Source: Arcanobacterium urinimassiliense
GTDB taxonomy: Bacteria; Actinomycetota; Actinomycetes; Actinomycetales; Actinomycetaceae
DNA length: 60,003 bases
Direction of reading: 5' to 3'
Assembly (NCBI RefSeq): GCF_900119495.1
Contig: NZ_LT632435.1
Location: 606,112-666,114, forward strand
The position numbers and the translations under genes are program-made. Numbering within the stretch: position 1 is the first letter of the stretch; each line of letters opens with the position of its first letter. Shown here piece after piece: positions 16,417-25,717 of the stretch. Below the pieces are notes generated by a model. The model had not been told where the DNA came from. It searched no databases and saw only the letters and a list, made by a program, of their open reading frames with translations.

Positions 16417-18582
16417 ATGGGTGCCATTTCCGACCGGAGTAAACTGGAAAATCTGGCCAATTCCTATGGCATTACCGCTGATTTTTGGGGATACGACGGG
16501 CAGCATAGAAGCGTATCTGACCAGACGCTTATCCAGATTCTTGAATCAATGGGAGTGGAAGGTCTCTGCGATGAAACTATCGATGCAGAGATCCAAAAGC
16601 GGCAATATAAATCTTGGGAAACCGTACTACCCTCGTGCACGGTAGTTCGATGCGGTAGCTACAATACCCTCGCTGTGCACGTGCCCCACGGAGCGCAGAT
16701 AGAGATATGCGTAGAATTGGAGCAGGGCGGTGCGCGCACATTGGTGCAGCAGGATGATTTTACCCCGCCGCACACCATAAAAGGAGTACTCACCGGGCAG
16801 GCCAGTTTTGCGATTCCGGGCGATTTACCTCTCGGTTATCACACGTTAGTGGCCAAAGTTAGTACCGATAACGGCTGGGAAAGCCATCAAGCGCCTTTAA
16901 TCGTCGTCCCGCAGTCACTGAATCTAATAAATGAGCAGACGCCCACGGCATGGGGAATGATGATGCAGCTCTATTCAGTGCGCTCGCGAGAATCCTGGGG
17001 AGTAGGAGATTTAAATGACCTCGCGGAAACCGCATCTCTGTTTGGAGATTTACAGGCGGATTTCTTACTAATTAACCCCCTGCACGCTGGAGAACCAATC
17101 GGGCATCTTTCCCCTTCTCCTTATCTCCCCGTCACCCGGCGTTTCTTTAATCCACTTTATATTCGCCCAGAAGATATCGCAGAGGTGGCTTATCTGAGTG
17201 CACCGCAACGCTCGCTAGTCACCTGGGCAGGTGAAAAAGTTAAAAAAGATTCACTGCGCAACGATTTAATAGATCGAGATAGTGCTTGGAGCGCGAAGCT
17301 AGAGGCTTTACACGTGATCTATCAGGCAGGGCGGTCACAGGCGCGGCAGCGTTCTTTCGAAAGATTCCGGGCGCGCGCCGGGCAAGGTCTAGAAGATTTT
17401 GCGCTCTGGTGTGCAATCTATGAAAAGTATGCGGGAGAGATACCGGCTGAACTGCAAGATATTTCTTCACCATTCGTAGCGAGGGAGCGCATTAGCCTCA
17501 GTGGGCGAATCGAATTCTGGGCTTGGCTCCAGTGGATATTGGATGAGCAGCTAGAAACTGCACAAAAAGTAGCTAAATCGGCGGGAATGAAATATGGAAT
17601 TTGCCACGATTTAGCAGTAGGAGCTCATCCATATGGAGCGGATGTGTGGAGTAACCCCGAAGTCTATGCGGAAGGTTTCACCGTGGGGGCTCCGCCGGAT
17701 ATGTATAATCAGCACGGGCAAAATTGGTCGCAGCGCCCGTGGAATCCCGATGCGCTCGCAGCCCAAGCGTATAAGCCTTTGCGAGATACTCTCCGCACTA
17801 TTTTCCGCCATGCCGGCGCGCTCCGAATCGACCACGTGATGGGGCTCTTCCGTCTATGGTGGATTCCGCAAGGTGAATTACCGAGTGCGGGAGCTTATGT
17901 ACGTTTCGACCACGAAGCTATGGTAGGTATTTTGCTTCTGGAAGCGCAGCGAGCAAATGCAGTGGTCATAGGAGAAGATCTTGGCACAGTTGAACCGTGG
18001 GTGCGCGGCTACTTGAACGAGCGTGGAGTGCTGGGCACATCCGTATTCTGGTTTGAAAAAGCCGCTGATGGCCGCCCGCTAGCTCCGGAAGAATATCGGC
18101 GGCAAGTACTAGTGACGGTGGATAACCACGATTTACCGCCGATTGCTGGCTACTGGGCAGAAGAACACATCGATTTACGGGCGCGCTTGAATTTATTAGT
18201 GGAGCCAGAAGCGGAGACGCGGGTAGCTGCGCAGCGAGAACGCCAGCAGGTGCAGGAGCGGTTAGAAGAATATAATCTTCTAGGGGAGAATCCTACCGAA
18301 CGGGAAATCTGCGAAGCACTACACCAATATGTGGCAAAGACTCCGGCGGTACTTTTCGGAGTTTCGCTGACTGATGCAGTAGGCGAAAGGCGAATTCAAA
18401 ATCAGCCTGGCACCGACACCGAATATCCAAATTGGCAATTTCCTCTCGCTGACGGCACAGAGCAGGTAGTCTTAGTAGAGGAATTAGCTGCTAATCCGCG
18501 GCTCACTTCATTAGTGAAGGTTTTAAATACAGCGGTGCACGGAGAAAGGAACAGTGAGGATAACGGAAGAAGTTGCTGCTGA
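16417..18582 (+). CDS. malQ: 4-alpha-glucanotransferase (amylomaltase)
   Basis: This 721-residue GH77 enzyme transfers alpha-1,4-glucan segments between maltooligosaccharides, releasing glucose, in the cytoplasm. GH77 motifs are visible: GAPPDMYNQHGQNWSQRPWN, the nucleophile region GALRIDHVMGLFRLWW, the acid/base region VVIGEDLGTVEPWVRGYL and the third acid in TVDNHDLPPIAGYW. The N-terminal 160 residues form the extra domain common in actinobacterial MalQ. GGGAG precedes the ATG at 16417. The end overlaps the next gene by 29 bases, which suggests translational coupling with an EIIB-like protein and a link to maltodextrin or PTS sugar use. Confidence 0.92.
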   Translation: MGAISDRSKLENLANSYGITADFWGYDGQHRSVSDQTLIQILESMGVEGLCDETIDAEIQKRQYKSWETVLPSCTVVRCGSYNTLAVHVPHGAQIEICVELEQGGARTLVQQDDFTPPHTIKGVLTGQASFAIPGDLPLGYHTLVAKVSTDNGWESHQAPLIVVPQSLNLINEQTPTAWGMMMQLYSVRSRESWGVGDLNDLAETASLFGDLQADFLLINPLHAGEPIGHLSPSPYLPVTRRFFNPLYIRPEDIAEVAYLSAPQRSLVTWAGEKVKKDSLRNDLIDRDSAWSAKLEALHVIYQAGRSQARQRSFERFRARAGQGLEDFALWCAIYEKYAGEIPAELQDISSPFVARERISLSGRIEFWAWLQWILDEQLETAQKVAKSAGMKYGICHDLAVGAHPYGADVWSNPEVYAEGFTVGAPPDMYNQHGQNWSQRPWNPDALAAQAYKPLRDTLRTIFRHAGALRIDHVMGLFRLWWIPQGELPSAGAYVRFDHEAMVGILLLEAQRANAVVIGEDLGTVEPWVRGYLNERGVLGTSVFWFEKAADGRPLAPEEYRRQVLVTVDNHDLPPIAGYWAEEHIDLRARLNLLVEPEAETRVAAQRERQQVQERLEEYNLLGENPTEREICEALHQYVAKTPAVLFGVSLTDAVGERRIQNQPGTDTEYPNWQFPLADGTEQVVLVEELAANPRLTSLVKVLNTAVHGERNSEDNGRSCC

Positions 18583-18841
18583 ACGCCCTCATTTGCAAGC
18601 GGAAGAGGTAATAGCCGCCTGCGGCGGAATTACCAATATCCGCCGGATTGACGGCAGCATTTCCCGTATTACTCTTTTCTTATTCGATATGACGCTGGTG
18701 GATGTGCTACGCCTACGGCAAATGGGTATCTATAGTGTAGTGATTCAGAAAGAAAGCGTGCAGTTAATTATCGGCCCGGAAGCCGAAACTCTCCTCTATA
18801 AGATTGCAGAAAAATTCGGCAATCCGGAAGAAAAATTTTAA
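18554..18841 (+). CDS. Stand-alone EIIB-like protein lacking the catalytic cysteine
   Basis: The 95 residues align by eye with the glucose-family PTS EIIB domain: VIAACGGITNIRRIDGSISR matches the usual ALGG..NI...DACITR, and GIYSVVIQKESVQLIIGPEA matches the GVV...GVQAIFGP end. The phosphorylated Cys is replaced by Ser35 (DGSIS for DACIT), so the normal phosphotransfer is unlikely; Cys23 is in a different place. GGAGAAAGG precedes the GTG start, which lies inside malQ. The protein could sense or regulate rather than carry phosphate. No EIIA or EIIC gene is nearby. Confidence 0.75.
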   Translation: MRITEEVAAERPHLQAEEVIAACGGITNIRRIDGSISRITLFLFDMTLVDVLRLRQMGIYSVVIQKESVQLIIGPEAETLLYKIAEKFGNPEEKF

Positions 18842-18942
18842 GGCGGCTCTGGGGTGGAGTATTCCATTACTACGCCGGGTACGCCGGCACTATTTTAGAG
18901 TATCCCTATACTACTTAGAACACCTTCTTTAGCTCTGAGCAC

Positions 18943-18987
18943 TTACTTTGAGCATTCTTACACATTTTATTTAGAGCATTCCTGCAC
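18943..18987. repeat. 24-bp-offset repeat at the end of pepN
   Basis: Units 18943-18963 and 18967-18987 share TT..TT.GAGCATTC.T.CAC. On the minus strand the coding copy reads VQECSK-stop, and the downstream copy has GTG-TAA-GAA-TGC-TCA-AAG-TAA in the same frame. Confidence 0.75.
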
Positions 18988-21555
18988 GCGGCGGGCGCGT
19001 TCAGCTCCATCTACTGCTTCTGCCACGAGCCGCCGCAAAGCGGGAGCAGAATCTTGGTGCTTATCCAGCCATTCTTGCCCGGCGGCAATCACATCTACTC
19101 CTAAGTCGGTGCGTCCCGTCAGCTTAGTGGGGAAAGTATAGGTAATCATATTCGAAGCGAACTCCACCGTGCGCTCTTCCCACTGCCGTTCCACTTCCGC
19201 AAAATATTTTTCTACATATGGTACGAGCAGCTTTGCATCTCCGGCAGTAAAGCCAAGGCAGAGGGAACGTTGCTGGGCATTAGGAATTTTCCCAGCCAGC
19301 AATTCCTCCCAAGCGCGCGCTTTCGCTTCCGGAGTAGCTAAAGCAGCGCGCGCTTCTGCCGCTGCGCTCGCTCCAGCTGCGGTATTATCGCGCTCTTGCA
19401 ATTCCTGCTGGATATCAGCTGCGGTGATTCGCTGCGCAGCTGCTAAACGCTGCCATATTTCCCACCGCAGTGCTGCATCTATCTCTAATCCGGCCGGCAC
19501 CTTTTCTCTCTGCAACCAGCCGGCAAAATAATCCAAATCAGCATCGCTGTGGGCAAGAATAATGGCGGTGCGCGCCAGCTGTAACTGCCGATCCGAGCCG
19601 GGAGTTGCGCTCTGCAAAATAGCTTGCAATTTTGCCGCCACTCTTTGCTGTAGTTCTTCTCGCTGTTGCGGCGGAGAATATAGATTAGTGGCCGTCACCA
19701 GCTGGCTTAAGGTGTAGCGCAGTACTGTGCCGTGCGTTTCCGTCTCCAAGGCGCGCAAAGCAAAATCTGCATAATCGGCGGCACTCATAAGCCCATCGCG
19801 GCATAAATCCCAGACATTAAAGAGAATAAGTGCTCGCGTCAGCTGTAATTCGGGTGGGAAAGCATTAATGTGCGCTTTTATGTGCGTCAAAGATTCTTCA
19901 TCTAAACGCACTTTGGCATAAGCTAAATCGCCGTCATTAATCAGTAAGACATCGGGGCGGGAAATTCCACTGAACTCCGGCACTACGGTGCGCGCACCAG
20001 AAATATCTAGAGTAGTGAAAGCTACCTGCCGGTATTCTCCATCTTCTAAGTTATAGCCACCTACGGCAATTCGATGTGGCCGCAAAGAAGCGTGCTTATC
20101 TTTCTCCTGGCAAATTGCGAACTCATCGATTTTTCCGGCTGTTTCGGTTATTTGCGGGGAGAGAGTATTGATGCCCGCCTCTTGCAGCCAGAGCCGAGCC
20201 CACTGTTGTAAATCGCGGCCAGAAGCTGCCTCTAGCTCCGTGAGTAAATCTTGCAAAGTGGCATTTCCCCACGCTTTTTTCGCCAAGTACTGCCGCACTC
20301 CGCTAATGAAAGCCTCTTCTCCTACGTAGGCTACTAGCTGCTGGAATACGGAGGCACCTTTCCCGTAGGTGATGCCATCAAAGTTCACCAGCACATCTTC
20401 TAAATCGCGAATATCGGCAGCAATAGGATGCGTAGAAGGAAGCTGATCTTGCCGGCGGGCCCAAGATTTCTCTGAAGCCTGGAACGTGACCCATGCCTCC
20501 TGCCAGCGGGTCGCGCGCGCCGTCGCCACATGGCTCATGTATTCGGCAAAAGATTCATTCAGCCAGAGATCATCCCACCACTCCATGGTGACTAAATCGC
20601 CGAACCACATATGCGCGAGTTCGTGCAGAATAGTGATTGCCCGCCGTTCTACCAATGCGGCTGTCGGCTTAGATTGGAATACATAATCGTCGAGTATGGT
20701 GACGCAGCCCGGATGCTCCATCGCGCCCATATTGTATTCGGGTACAAAAATTTGATCATATTTGCGGAATGGATACGGCTGGGCAAAATACTCTTCGTAG
20801 AATGGCATTCCTTGCTTGGTGATTTCCAGTACCTCTGCGCCATCTAAATACTTTTGCAGTGATTTACGTGCATATACTCCGAGGGGAATTTCGCGGCCGT
20901 CGGGAGCAGTATAGGTGCCTTGCACTCCGGCATAAGGACCGGCAATTATGCAGGTAAGATAGGAAGAGATGGGTTCGGTGGGAGAAAATTCCCAGCGCGC
21001 TAGGCCGTCTGCTACCGGTTGGGGCTCCGGAGTAGGGGAGACGGAAAATACTTGCCAGTGCGCGGGAGCGAGCACGGAAAAAGTGAAACGCGCTTTTAGG
21101 TTGGGTTGCTCGAATACGGCAAACATCCGCCGCGAATCGGGAGCTTCGAATTGCGAGTAGAGATAGACTTCGCCATCTGCTGGATCGATGGCGCGGTGTA
21201 GACCTTCACCGGTGTGGGAATATAAGCAGGTAGCTTCCACAATCAAGGTGTTCTCTGCCGCTATTTCAGCCAGCTCGATTCGCGAATTTTGAAAAGCGCT
21301 AGGCGAAATAGTGGTGCCGTTCAGTTCAATTTTTTCTACTGATTGGGCTATTAAGTCTACGAAAGTGGCTGCGCCGGCTTTTCCAGAAAAATCAATAGTG
21401 GTGCGGGAGCGGAAAGTAGTGGAATCACGTAAATCCAACTCCACCCGGTAGCTATGAGTTTGTACTATTTCTGCGCGGTGGGCAGCTTCCAAGCGCGTCA
21501 AATTTTCTCCGGGCAAAATTTTTCCTTTCCACAGATGACTATGCCGTAGTGGCAT
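18967..21555 (-). CDS. pepN: Aminopeptidase N (M1 family)
   Basis: This 862-residue zinc aminopeptidase removes N-terminal residues from peptides in the cytoplasm. The exopeptidase motif GAMEHPG is at residues 277-283, the zinc site HELAH at 311-315 with the third ligand in NESFAEY (Glu334), and the transition-state Tyr in GITYGKGAS. Length and order fit actinobacterial PepN. ATG at 21555 has GAGG upstream, but TTG at 21516 also has a good site (GGAAAGG) and yields MPGENLTR, closer to the usual family N-terminus. In Mycobacterium tuberculosis pepN (Rv2467) also neighbours Rv2466c and an rpi gene, as here. The 3' end is echoed downstream. Confidence 0.93.
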   Translation of the reverse strand: MPLRHSHLWKGKILPGENLTRLEAAHRAEIVQTHSYRVELDLRDSTTFRSRTTIDFSGKAGAATFVDLIAQSVEKIELNGTTISPSAFQNSRIELAEIAAENTLIVEATCLYSHTGEGLHRAIDPADGEVYLYSQFEAPDSRRMFAVFEQPNLKARFTFSVLAPAHWQVFSVSPTPEPQPVADGLARWEFSPTEPISSYLTCIIAGPYAGVQGTYTAPDGREIPLGVYARKSLQKYLDGAEVLEITKQGMPFYEEYFAQPYPFRKYDQIFVPEYNMGAMEHPGCVTILDDYVFQSKPTAALVERRAITILHELAHMWFGDLVTMEWWDDLWLNESFAEYMSHVATARATRWQEAWVTFQASEKSWARRQDQLPSTHPIAADIRDLEDVLVNFDGITYGKGASVFQQLVAYVGEEAFISGVRQYLAKKAWGNATLQDLLTELEAASGRDLQQWARLWLQEAGINTLSPQITETAGKIDEFAICQEKDKHASLRPHRIAVGGYNLEDGEYRQVAFTTLDISGARTVVPEFSGISRPDVLLINDGDLAYAKVRLDEESLTHIKAHINAFPPELQLTRALILFNVWDLCRDGLMSAADYADFALRALETETHGTVLRYTLSQLVTATNLYSPPQQREELQQRVAAKLQAILQSATPGSDRQLQLARTAIILAHSDADLDYFAGWLQREKVPAGLEIDAALRWEIWQRLAAAQRITAADIQQELQERDNTAAGASAAAEARAALATPEAKARAWEELLAGKIPNAQQRSLCLGFTAGDAKLLVPYVEKYFAEVERQWEERTVEFASNMITYTFPTKLTGRTDLGVDVIAAGQEWLDKHQDSAPALRRLVAEAVDGAERARRVQECSK

Positions 21556-21789
21556 CTAGTTTCCTCTTTTACTCTAGCTTCTTTTTGGCGTCGAGAAAAA
21601 GTATGGCGGCATGTATAGGATTGAGATATAGCTTTTGCCGGCGGGAATTCGATAATTTGTGCGCAAAGCGAACGCAGCGTAACTGCGGTAAAAGCAATGC
21701 GGGCGAGCTGCCCGAGAATACTGGCAAATATGAGAAATATTGGCAAATAGCGGTAATAAAAATAAATAAAGTAGAGAGAAAGGCAGAAA

Positions 21790-22404
21790 ATGGCGAGTTT
21801 AGCTGCAGAGGAAAAAGTAGATTTTTGGTTCGACCCTTCTTGCCCGTGGACGTGGATTACCTCCCGCTGGATTACCGAAGTAGCTACGGAGCTCCCTCTA
21901 TCTCTCACGATGCACGCCTTTTCGCTTTGCCACCTCAATAAAGATAAAGATATACCGCAAAGCTACCGGGAGCATTTAGAATCAGCTCGGCTTGGAGCAG
22001 AAGTGGCTGCCGGAGTGGAGAAACTGGCACCAGCGCGCCTAACAGATTTCTATACCGCGCTCGGCACCCGGCATTTTGTGGAAGAAGCTCCGAAAGACGC
22101 CGCCGCTGCTCGCGCCGCGCTCCAAGAGTGCGGCCTACCGGAAGAAATAGTGGATAGAGCTGCTGCAGGAGAATTCACGGATTATCTGGCAGATAGCACG
22201 GAAAAAGCGCTCTCCCTAGTAGGGGAAGACGTAGGAGTGCCGATAATTGCTACGGCTGGCGTGGCTTTCTTTGGACCAGTAATTTCTCCCGCTCCGCACG
22301 GGGCTGCGGCAATTAAACTCTGGGAAGGGGCACTGGCGTTGGCAGAAACTCCAGGATTCTTTGAGCTAAAGCGCTCCCGCACTACGGGGCCAATTTTTTC
22401 CTAG
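21790..22404 (+). CDS. DsbA-fold mycothiol-dependent nitroreductase homologue (Rv2466c family)
   Basis: This 204-residue thioredoxin-fold protein matches Rv2466c by its N-terminal DFWFDPSCPWTWITSRWI and C-terminal VGVPIIATAGVAFFGPVIS and FFELKRSRT. In mycobacteria this family reduces nitro compounds and peroxides using mycothiol. The active site here is C18-P-W-T21, whereas Rv2466c has CPWC. The resolving Cys is lost, so a monothiol mechanism, with mycothiol resolving the mixed bond, is likely. It is divergent from pepN, and the 234-base gap between them holds both promoters but no visible gene. Confidence 0.87.
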   Translation: MASLAAEEKVDFWFDPSCPWTWITSRWITEVATELPLSLTMHAFSLCHLNKDKDIPQSYREHLESARLGAEVAAGVEKLAPARLTDFYTALGTRHFVEEAPKDAAAARAALQECGLPEEIVDRAAAGEFTDYLADSTEKALSLVGEDVGVPIIATAGVAFFGPVISPAPHGAAAIKLWEGALALAETPGFFELKRSRTTGPIFS

Positions 22405-22449
22405 TAAGAAATAGAGAGCGCTAAATAAAAGCTAAGGGCTTTTCTACCG

Positions 22450-24456
22450 TTACCAGATCTGTACCCGCTCCTGCGGTGGCAGATAGAGTTCATCGCCTTC
22501 CTGCACATCGAAAGCCTCCACAAAAGCATCGATATTCTTCACTACTCCGTTGCAACGGAACTCCGCTGGCGCATGGGGATCAGTGGCGATTCGCTGCACC
22601 ATCAGCTCATCGCGCCGTTTTTCCTGCCAAGCACGCGCATAGGAAAGGAAAACGCGCTGTAAACCGGAATAGCCTTCTTCTATCGGGCTTTCCGCAGCTC
22701 CCGTATATCCGGCTCGCCGCATAGCAATATCGTAGGCGCGCAAAGCAATCCCTAAACCACCTAAATCGCCGATATTTTCTCCTAGAGTGAGTTCCCCGTT
22801 TACGTGATGCGGAGAATCAGCGGGGAATTGAGCTGGTACATAGGAGTTATATTGCTTCACCAGTGCGCCGGTACGTTTCTCAAATTCCGCTCGGTCGTGC
22901 TCGCTCCACCAGTTATGCAATCGCCCGCTGCCGTCATATTTCGAGCCTTGGTCGTCAAAACCATGCCCGATTTCATGGCCAATAACTGCTCCGATACCTC
23001 CGTAGTTCCACGCCGGATCAGCATCTGGAGAGAAGAAAGGCGGCTGTAAAATAGCGGCTGGAAATACTATCTCGTTAGCGAGCGGGTTGTAGTAAGCATT
23101 CACCGTCTGCGGGTGCATAAACCACTCGTCTCTATCTACCGGTTTCCCTAATTTCCCTACTTCATAGGCGGTGAAAAACTTATTAGCTTGCCGCATATTC
23201 TCCACCAAATCGCCGGAAGTAATGTGTAGCTGTTGGTAATCTTTCCACTTTTCTGGATAGCCGATTTTAGTCACGAAACTATCGAGTTTTTGGAGCGCCT
23301 TCTGGCGAGTATCTTCTCCCATCCACTCCAAATTTTGAATCGAGGTGCGATAGGCGGCCAATAAATCGGCTACCAGTTGCTCCATCTGCGTTTTGGCCGT
23401 GGGAGGGAAATGGCGAGCTACATATTCTTTTCCAATCGCTTCGCCGAGAATACCGTCCACTAAATCTATGCCACGCTTCCAGCGGGGGCGCATTTTTTCT
23501 TTACCCGCCAGCACCTTTCCATAAAAATTAAACTGTGCCTCCACTAGAGCAGTAGAGAGATACGGCGCGCGCGCCAAAATGGTCTGCCAAACTAGGTATT
23601 CCTGCAGCGTATCTAGCGGCGTATCTTGCCAAAGTTGCGCAAAACCTTGGAGAGCCCCCGGAGTATATACCAGTAATTTCGGAGCATTTTGGGCGGTGAT
23701 TCCACAAACTTCCAGCGTATCTTCCCAATTAAATCCGGGGGTGGTGCTCTGAAATTCTTCCCAGCTCAACACATTATTAGTCTGTTCGGCATCGCGCAGT
23801 TTTACTACGTCGTAGTGATGGGAGGCGAGTGCAGTTTCAAAATCGAGAATACGCTGGGCGGCGTCGGCAGCTGCTTCAGCGCTAATCCCGGTGCCTAAGG
23901 CGTAAAGCTGGGGGAGAAATTCTTTATAAGCCTGCAAAATAGGAGCGTAGGCGGCATCTCGATAGAAAGATTCATCGGGGAGGCCGAGCCCATCTTGGCT
24001 AATCCATACGATATAAGCATCTGGCTGGTTGCGGTCGGCGTCTACTGTGCAGCTGAAAGGCACCGATACTCCGCTCTCTAGGAGCTGGCCGACGGCGATT
24101 CCTAAATTATCTTTATCTTTCGCAGCGCGGATGAGTGCTAAATCTTTTTCGAGAGGCCGTATGCCCTGTTCTTCTATCCGGGCTTCGTCCATAAAAGAAG
24201 CATATAGATCTGCCACTTTTTGCTCGCTGCTGTGGCGGGGATTGGCTGTAAAACTTTCAACGATTTCTCGTACTTGCGCCAAGGATTCTTCCCGAAGATC
24301 GATAAAGGCACCGGCTGCCGCTTGATCAGCTGGTATAGAAGTACTTTCTAGCCACTTTCCGTTTACAAATCCAAAAAGATCATCTTGCGGGCGAATACGA
24401 GTATCTAACTCGGAAATTACTTTAGCTCCGTAATTCTCACTGTCTTTAATCGTCAT
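22450..24456 (-). CDS. pepO: M13-family zinc endopeptidase (PepO/neprilysin-like)
   Basis: This 668-residue peptidase cleaves oligopeptides. The zinc motif GHEIGHGFDDQG, the second motif LGENIGDLGG supplying the third ligand, and the substrate-binding NAYYNPLANEIVFPA are all present in M13 order. There is no signal peptide or membrane helix, and the C-terminus ends RVQIW instead of the Cys-containing end of secreted members, so it should be cytoplasmic. It sits between the nitroreductase homologue and rpiB on the opposite strand, interrupting a gene order otherwise shared with mycobacteria. Confidence 0.92.
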   Translation of the reverse strand: MTIKDSENYGAKVISELDTRIRPQDDLFGFVNGKWLESTSIPADQAAAGAFIDLREESLAQVREIVESFTANPRHSSEQKVADLYASFMDEARIEEQGIRPLEKDLALIRAAKDKDNLGIAVGQLLESGVSVPFSCTVDADRNQPDAYIVWISQDGLGLPDESFYRDAAYAPILQAYKEFLPQLYALGTGISAEAAADAAQRILDFETALASHHYDVVKLRDAEQTNNVLSWEEFQSTTPGFNWEDTLEVCGITAQNAPKLLVYTPGALQGFAQLWQDTPLDTLQEYLVWQTILARAPYLSTALVEAQFNFYGKVLAGKEKMRPRWKRGIDLVDGILGEAIGKEYVARHFPPTAKTQMEQLVADLLAAYRTSIQNLEWMGEDTRQKALQKLDSFVTKIGYPEKWKDYQQLHITSGDLVENMRQANKFFTAYEVGKLGKPVDRDEWFMHPQTVNAYYNPLANEIVFPAAILQPPFFSPDADPAWNYGGIGAVIGHEIGHGFDDQGSKYDGSGRLHNWWSEHDRAEFEKRTGALVKQYNSYVPAQFPADSPHHVNGELTLGENIGDLGGLGIALRAYDIAMRRAGYTGAAESPIEEGYSGLQRVFLSYARAWQEKRRDELMVQRIATDPHAPAEFRCNGVVKNIDAFVEAFDVQEGDELYLPPQERVQIW

Positions 24457-24527
24457 AGAGGCTATTCTACCTTGATTTACTGGGCGGTTCCGCTTCAGGG
24501 TAGGGAAAAATTAGCTAGAATAAAAGT

Positions 24528-24977
24528 ATGAGAGTACATATTGCAAGTGACCATGCAGGTTTTGAATTAAAAAGTCATTTAGTTGCCCACCTTCAGGAAG
24601 CCGGCTACGAAGTAGAAGATCACGGCTACCATGAATACGATAAATTGGATGCTTATCCGCCGGTATGCTTTGCCTGCGCCGAAGCAGTAGCAAAAGATCC
24701 GGGGTCTCTGGGGATAGTCATCGGAGGATCTGGAAACGGCGAGCAGATGGCAGCCAATAAAGTGAAAGGCATCCGTGCCGCTTTAGCTTGGAACGAAGCT
24801 ACTGCAGAATTAGCGCGGGAGCACAATAACGCCAATGTGATATCGCTGGGTGCGCGCCAGCATGATCTAGCGGAAGCTACTAAGCTGGTGGATATTTTCC
24901 TTTCCACCTCTTATGATCCCGCTTCGCGCCACCAATCGCGTATCGATATGCTCAGTGAATACGAAGAAAAGCACTGA
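24528..24977 (+). CDS. rpiB: Ribose-5-phosphate isomerase B
   Basis: This 149-residue enzyme interconverts ribose 5-phosphate and ribulose 5-phosphate in the pentose phosphate pathway. Family motifs are MRVHIASDHAGFELKSHL at the start, GIVIGGSGNGEQMAANKVKG with the phosphate and catalytic loop, and NVISLGARQ. As in actinobacterial RpiB, no Cys replaces Ser in the GGSGNGEQ loop, so Glu is the likely catalytic base. It has its own promoter region divergent from the M13 peptidase gene and ends before a 15-bp hairpin. It is functionally linked to the transketolase operon at 56652. Confidence 0.93.
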   Translation: MRVHIASDHAGFELKSHLVAHLQEAGYEVEDHGYHEYDKLDAYPPVCFACAEAVAKDPGSLGIVIGGSGNGEQMAANKVKGIRAALAWNEATAELAREHNNANVISLGARQHDLAEATKLVDIFLSTSYDPASRHQSRIDMLSEYEEKH

Positions 24978-25005
24978 GTAGTATCTAAAAGAATTAAATA
25001 AACAA

Positions 25006-25039
25006 AGGGCAGGAGCTTCCGCATGGAAGCTCCTGCCCT
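25006..25039. terminator. 15-bp hairpin terminator between rpiB and cysE
   Basis: A perfect 15-bp inverted repeat (25006-25020 with 25025-25039) has the loop GCAT. The minus-strand side runs into TTGTTTATTTAATT, so it fits best as the terminator of cysK-cysE, and it may also stop rpiB. Confidence 0.85.
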
Positions 25040-25130
25040 GCTATTTAGGAATTATTTAGTATGTATTGGCGCGCGCAGGTACACGCGGGCGCCAGCATAC
25101 TCTAATTACTTAAATCAGTAATTTCTTAAA

Positions 25131-25715
25131 TCAGTTGCTGAAGGCTGGGTCGATATGTGGCTGCTTATTTTTCGCTGGCCGATTTTGTGCTGGAATTCCC
25201 ACTGCTACCTGGCAGCTTGGCACGTCTTTCACTACTACTGCATTAGCTCCGATTTGTACGTCGTCTCCAATCGTAATAGGGCCGAGTACTTTTGCTCCGG
25301 CGCCAATCATTACGCGATTACCGACGGTGGGGTGGCGCTTGCCTTTGCGCATAGAAATACCGCCGAGGGTGGTGCCGTGGAAAATAGTCACGTCTTCTCC
25401 TACTTCGGCAGTTTCTCCAATCACCACTCCCATGCCATGGTCAATAAAAAGTCTCCGGCCGAGTTGTGCGCCTGGATGGATTTCAATTCCGGTAATGGCG
25501 CGCGTCAGCTGCGATATTATGCGTGCCGGCAATTTTAGGAGTGGCGATTTATTCCACATCCGATGGCAGAGCCGGTAAGCCCAGACGGCGTGCACTCCCG
25601 GATAGGCGATTGCCACTTCGAGGGTATTGCGGGCAGCCGGATCATTATCTACTGCTGCTTGGAGGTCTTCTTTTAGCTGCGCAAAGAAGGGGAGGTTCTC
25701 TATCTTTTTCTGCAT
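25131..25715 (-). CDS. cysE: Serine O-acetyltransferase (EpsC type)
   Basis: This enzyme acetylates serine with acetyl-CoA to O-acetylserine, the substrate of cysK. The 194 residues comprise a helical N-domain and a left-handed beta-helix of hexapeptide repeats, with [33 protein letters not shown]-like text and [17 protein letters not shown]. The length matches the short actinobacterial/Bacillus EpsC type. It starts two bases after the cysK stop (TAAGGATG), so the two genes form an operon with coupled translation, ending at the hairpin at 25006-25039. Confidence 0.94.
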   Translation of the reverse strand: MQKKIENLPFFAQLKEDLQAAVDNDPAARNTLEVAIAYPGVHAVWAYRLCHRMWNKSPLLKLPARIISQLTRAITGIEIHPGAQLGRRLFIDHGMGVVIGETAEVGEDVTIFHGTTLGGISMRKGKRHPTVGNRVMIGAGAKVLGPITIGDDVQIGANAVVVKDVPSCQVAVGIPAQNRPAKNKQPHIDPAFSN

Positions 25716-25717
25716 CC

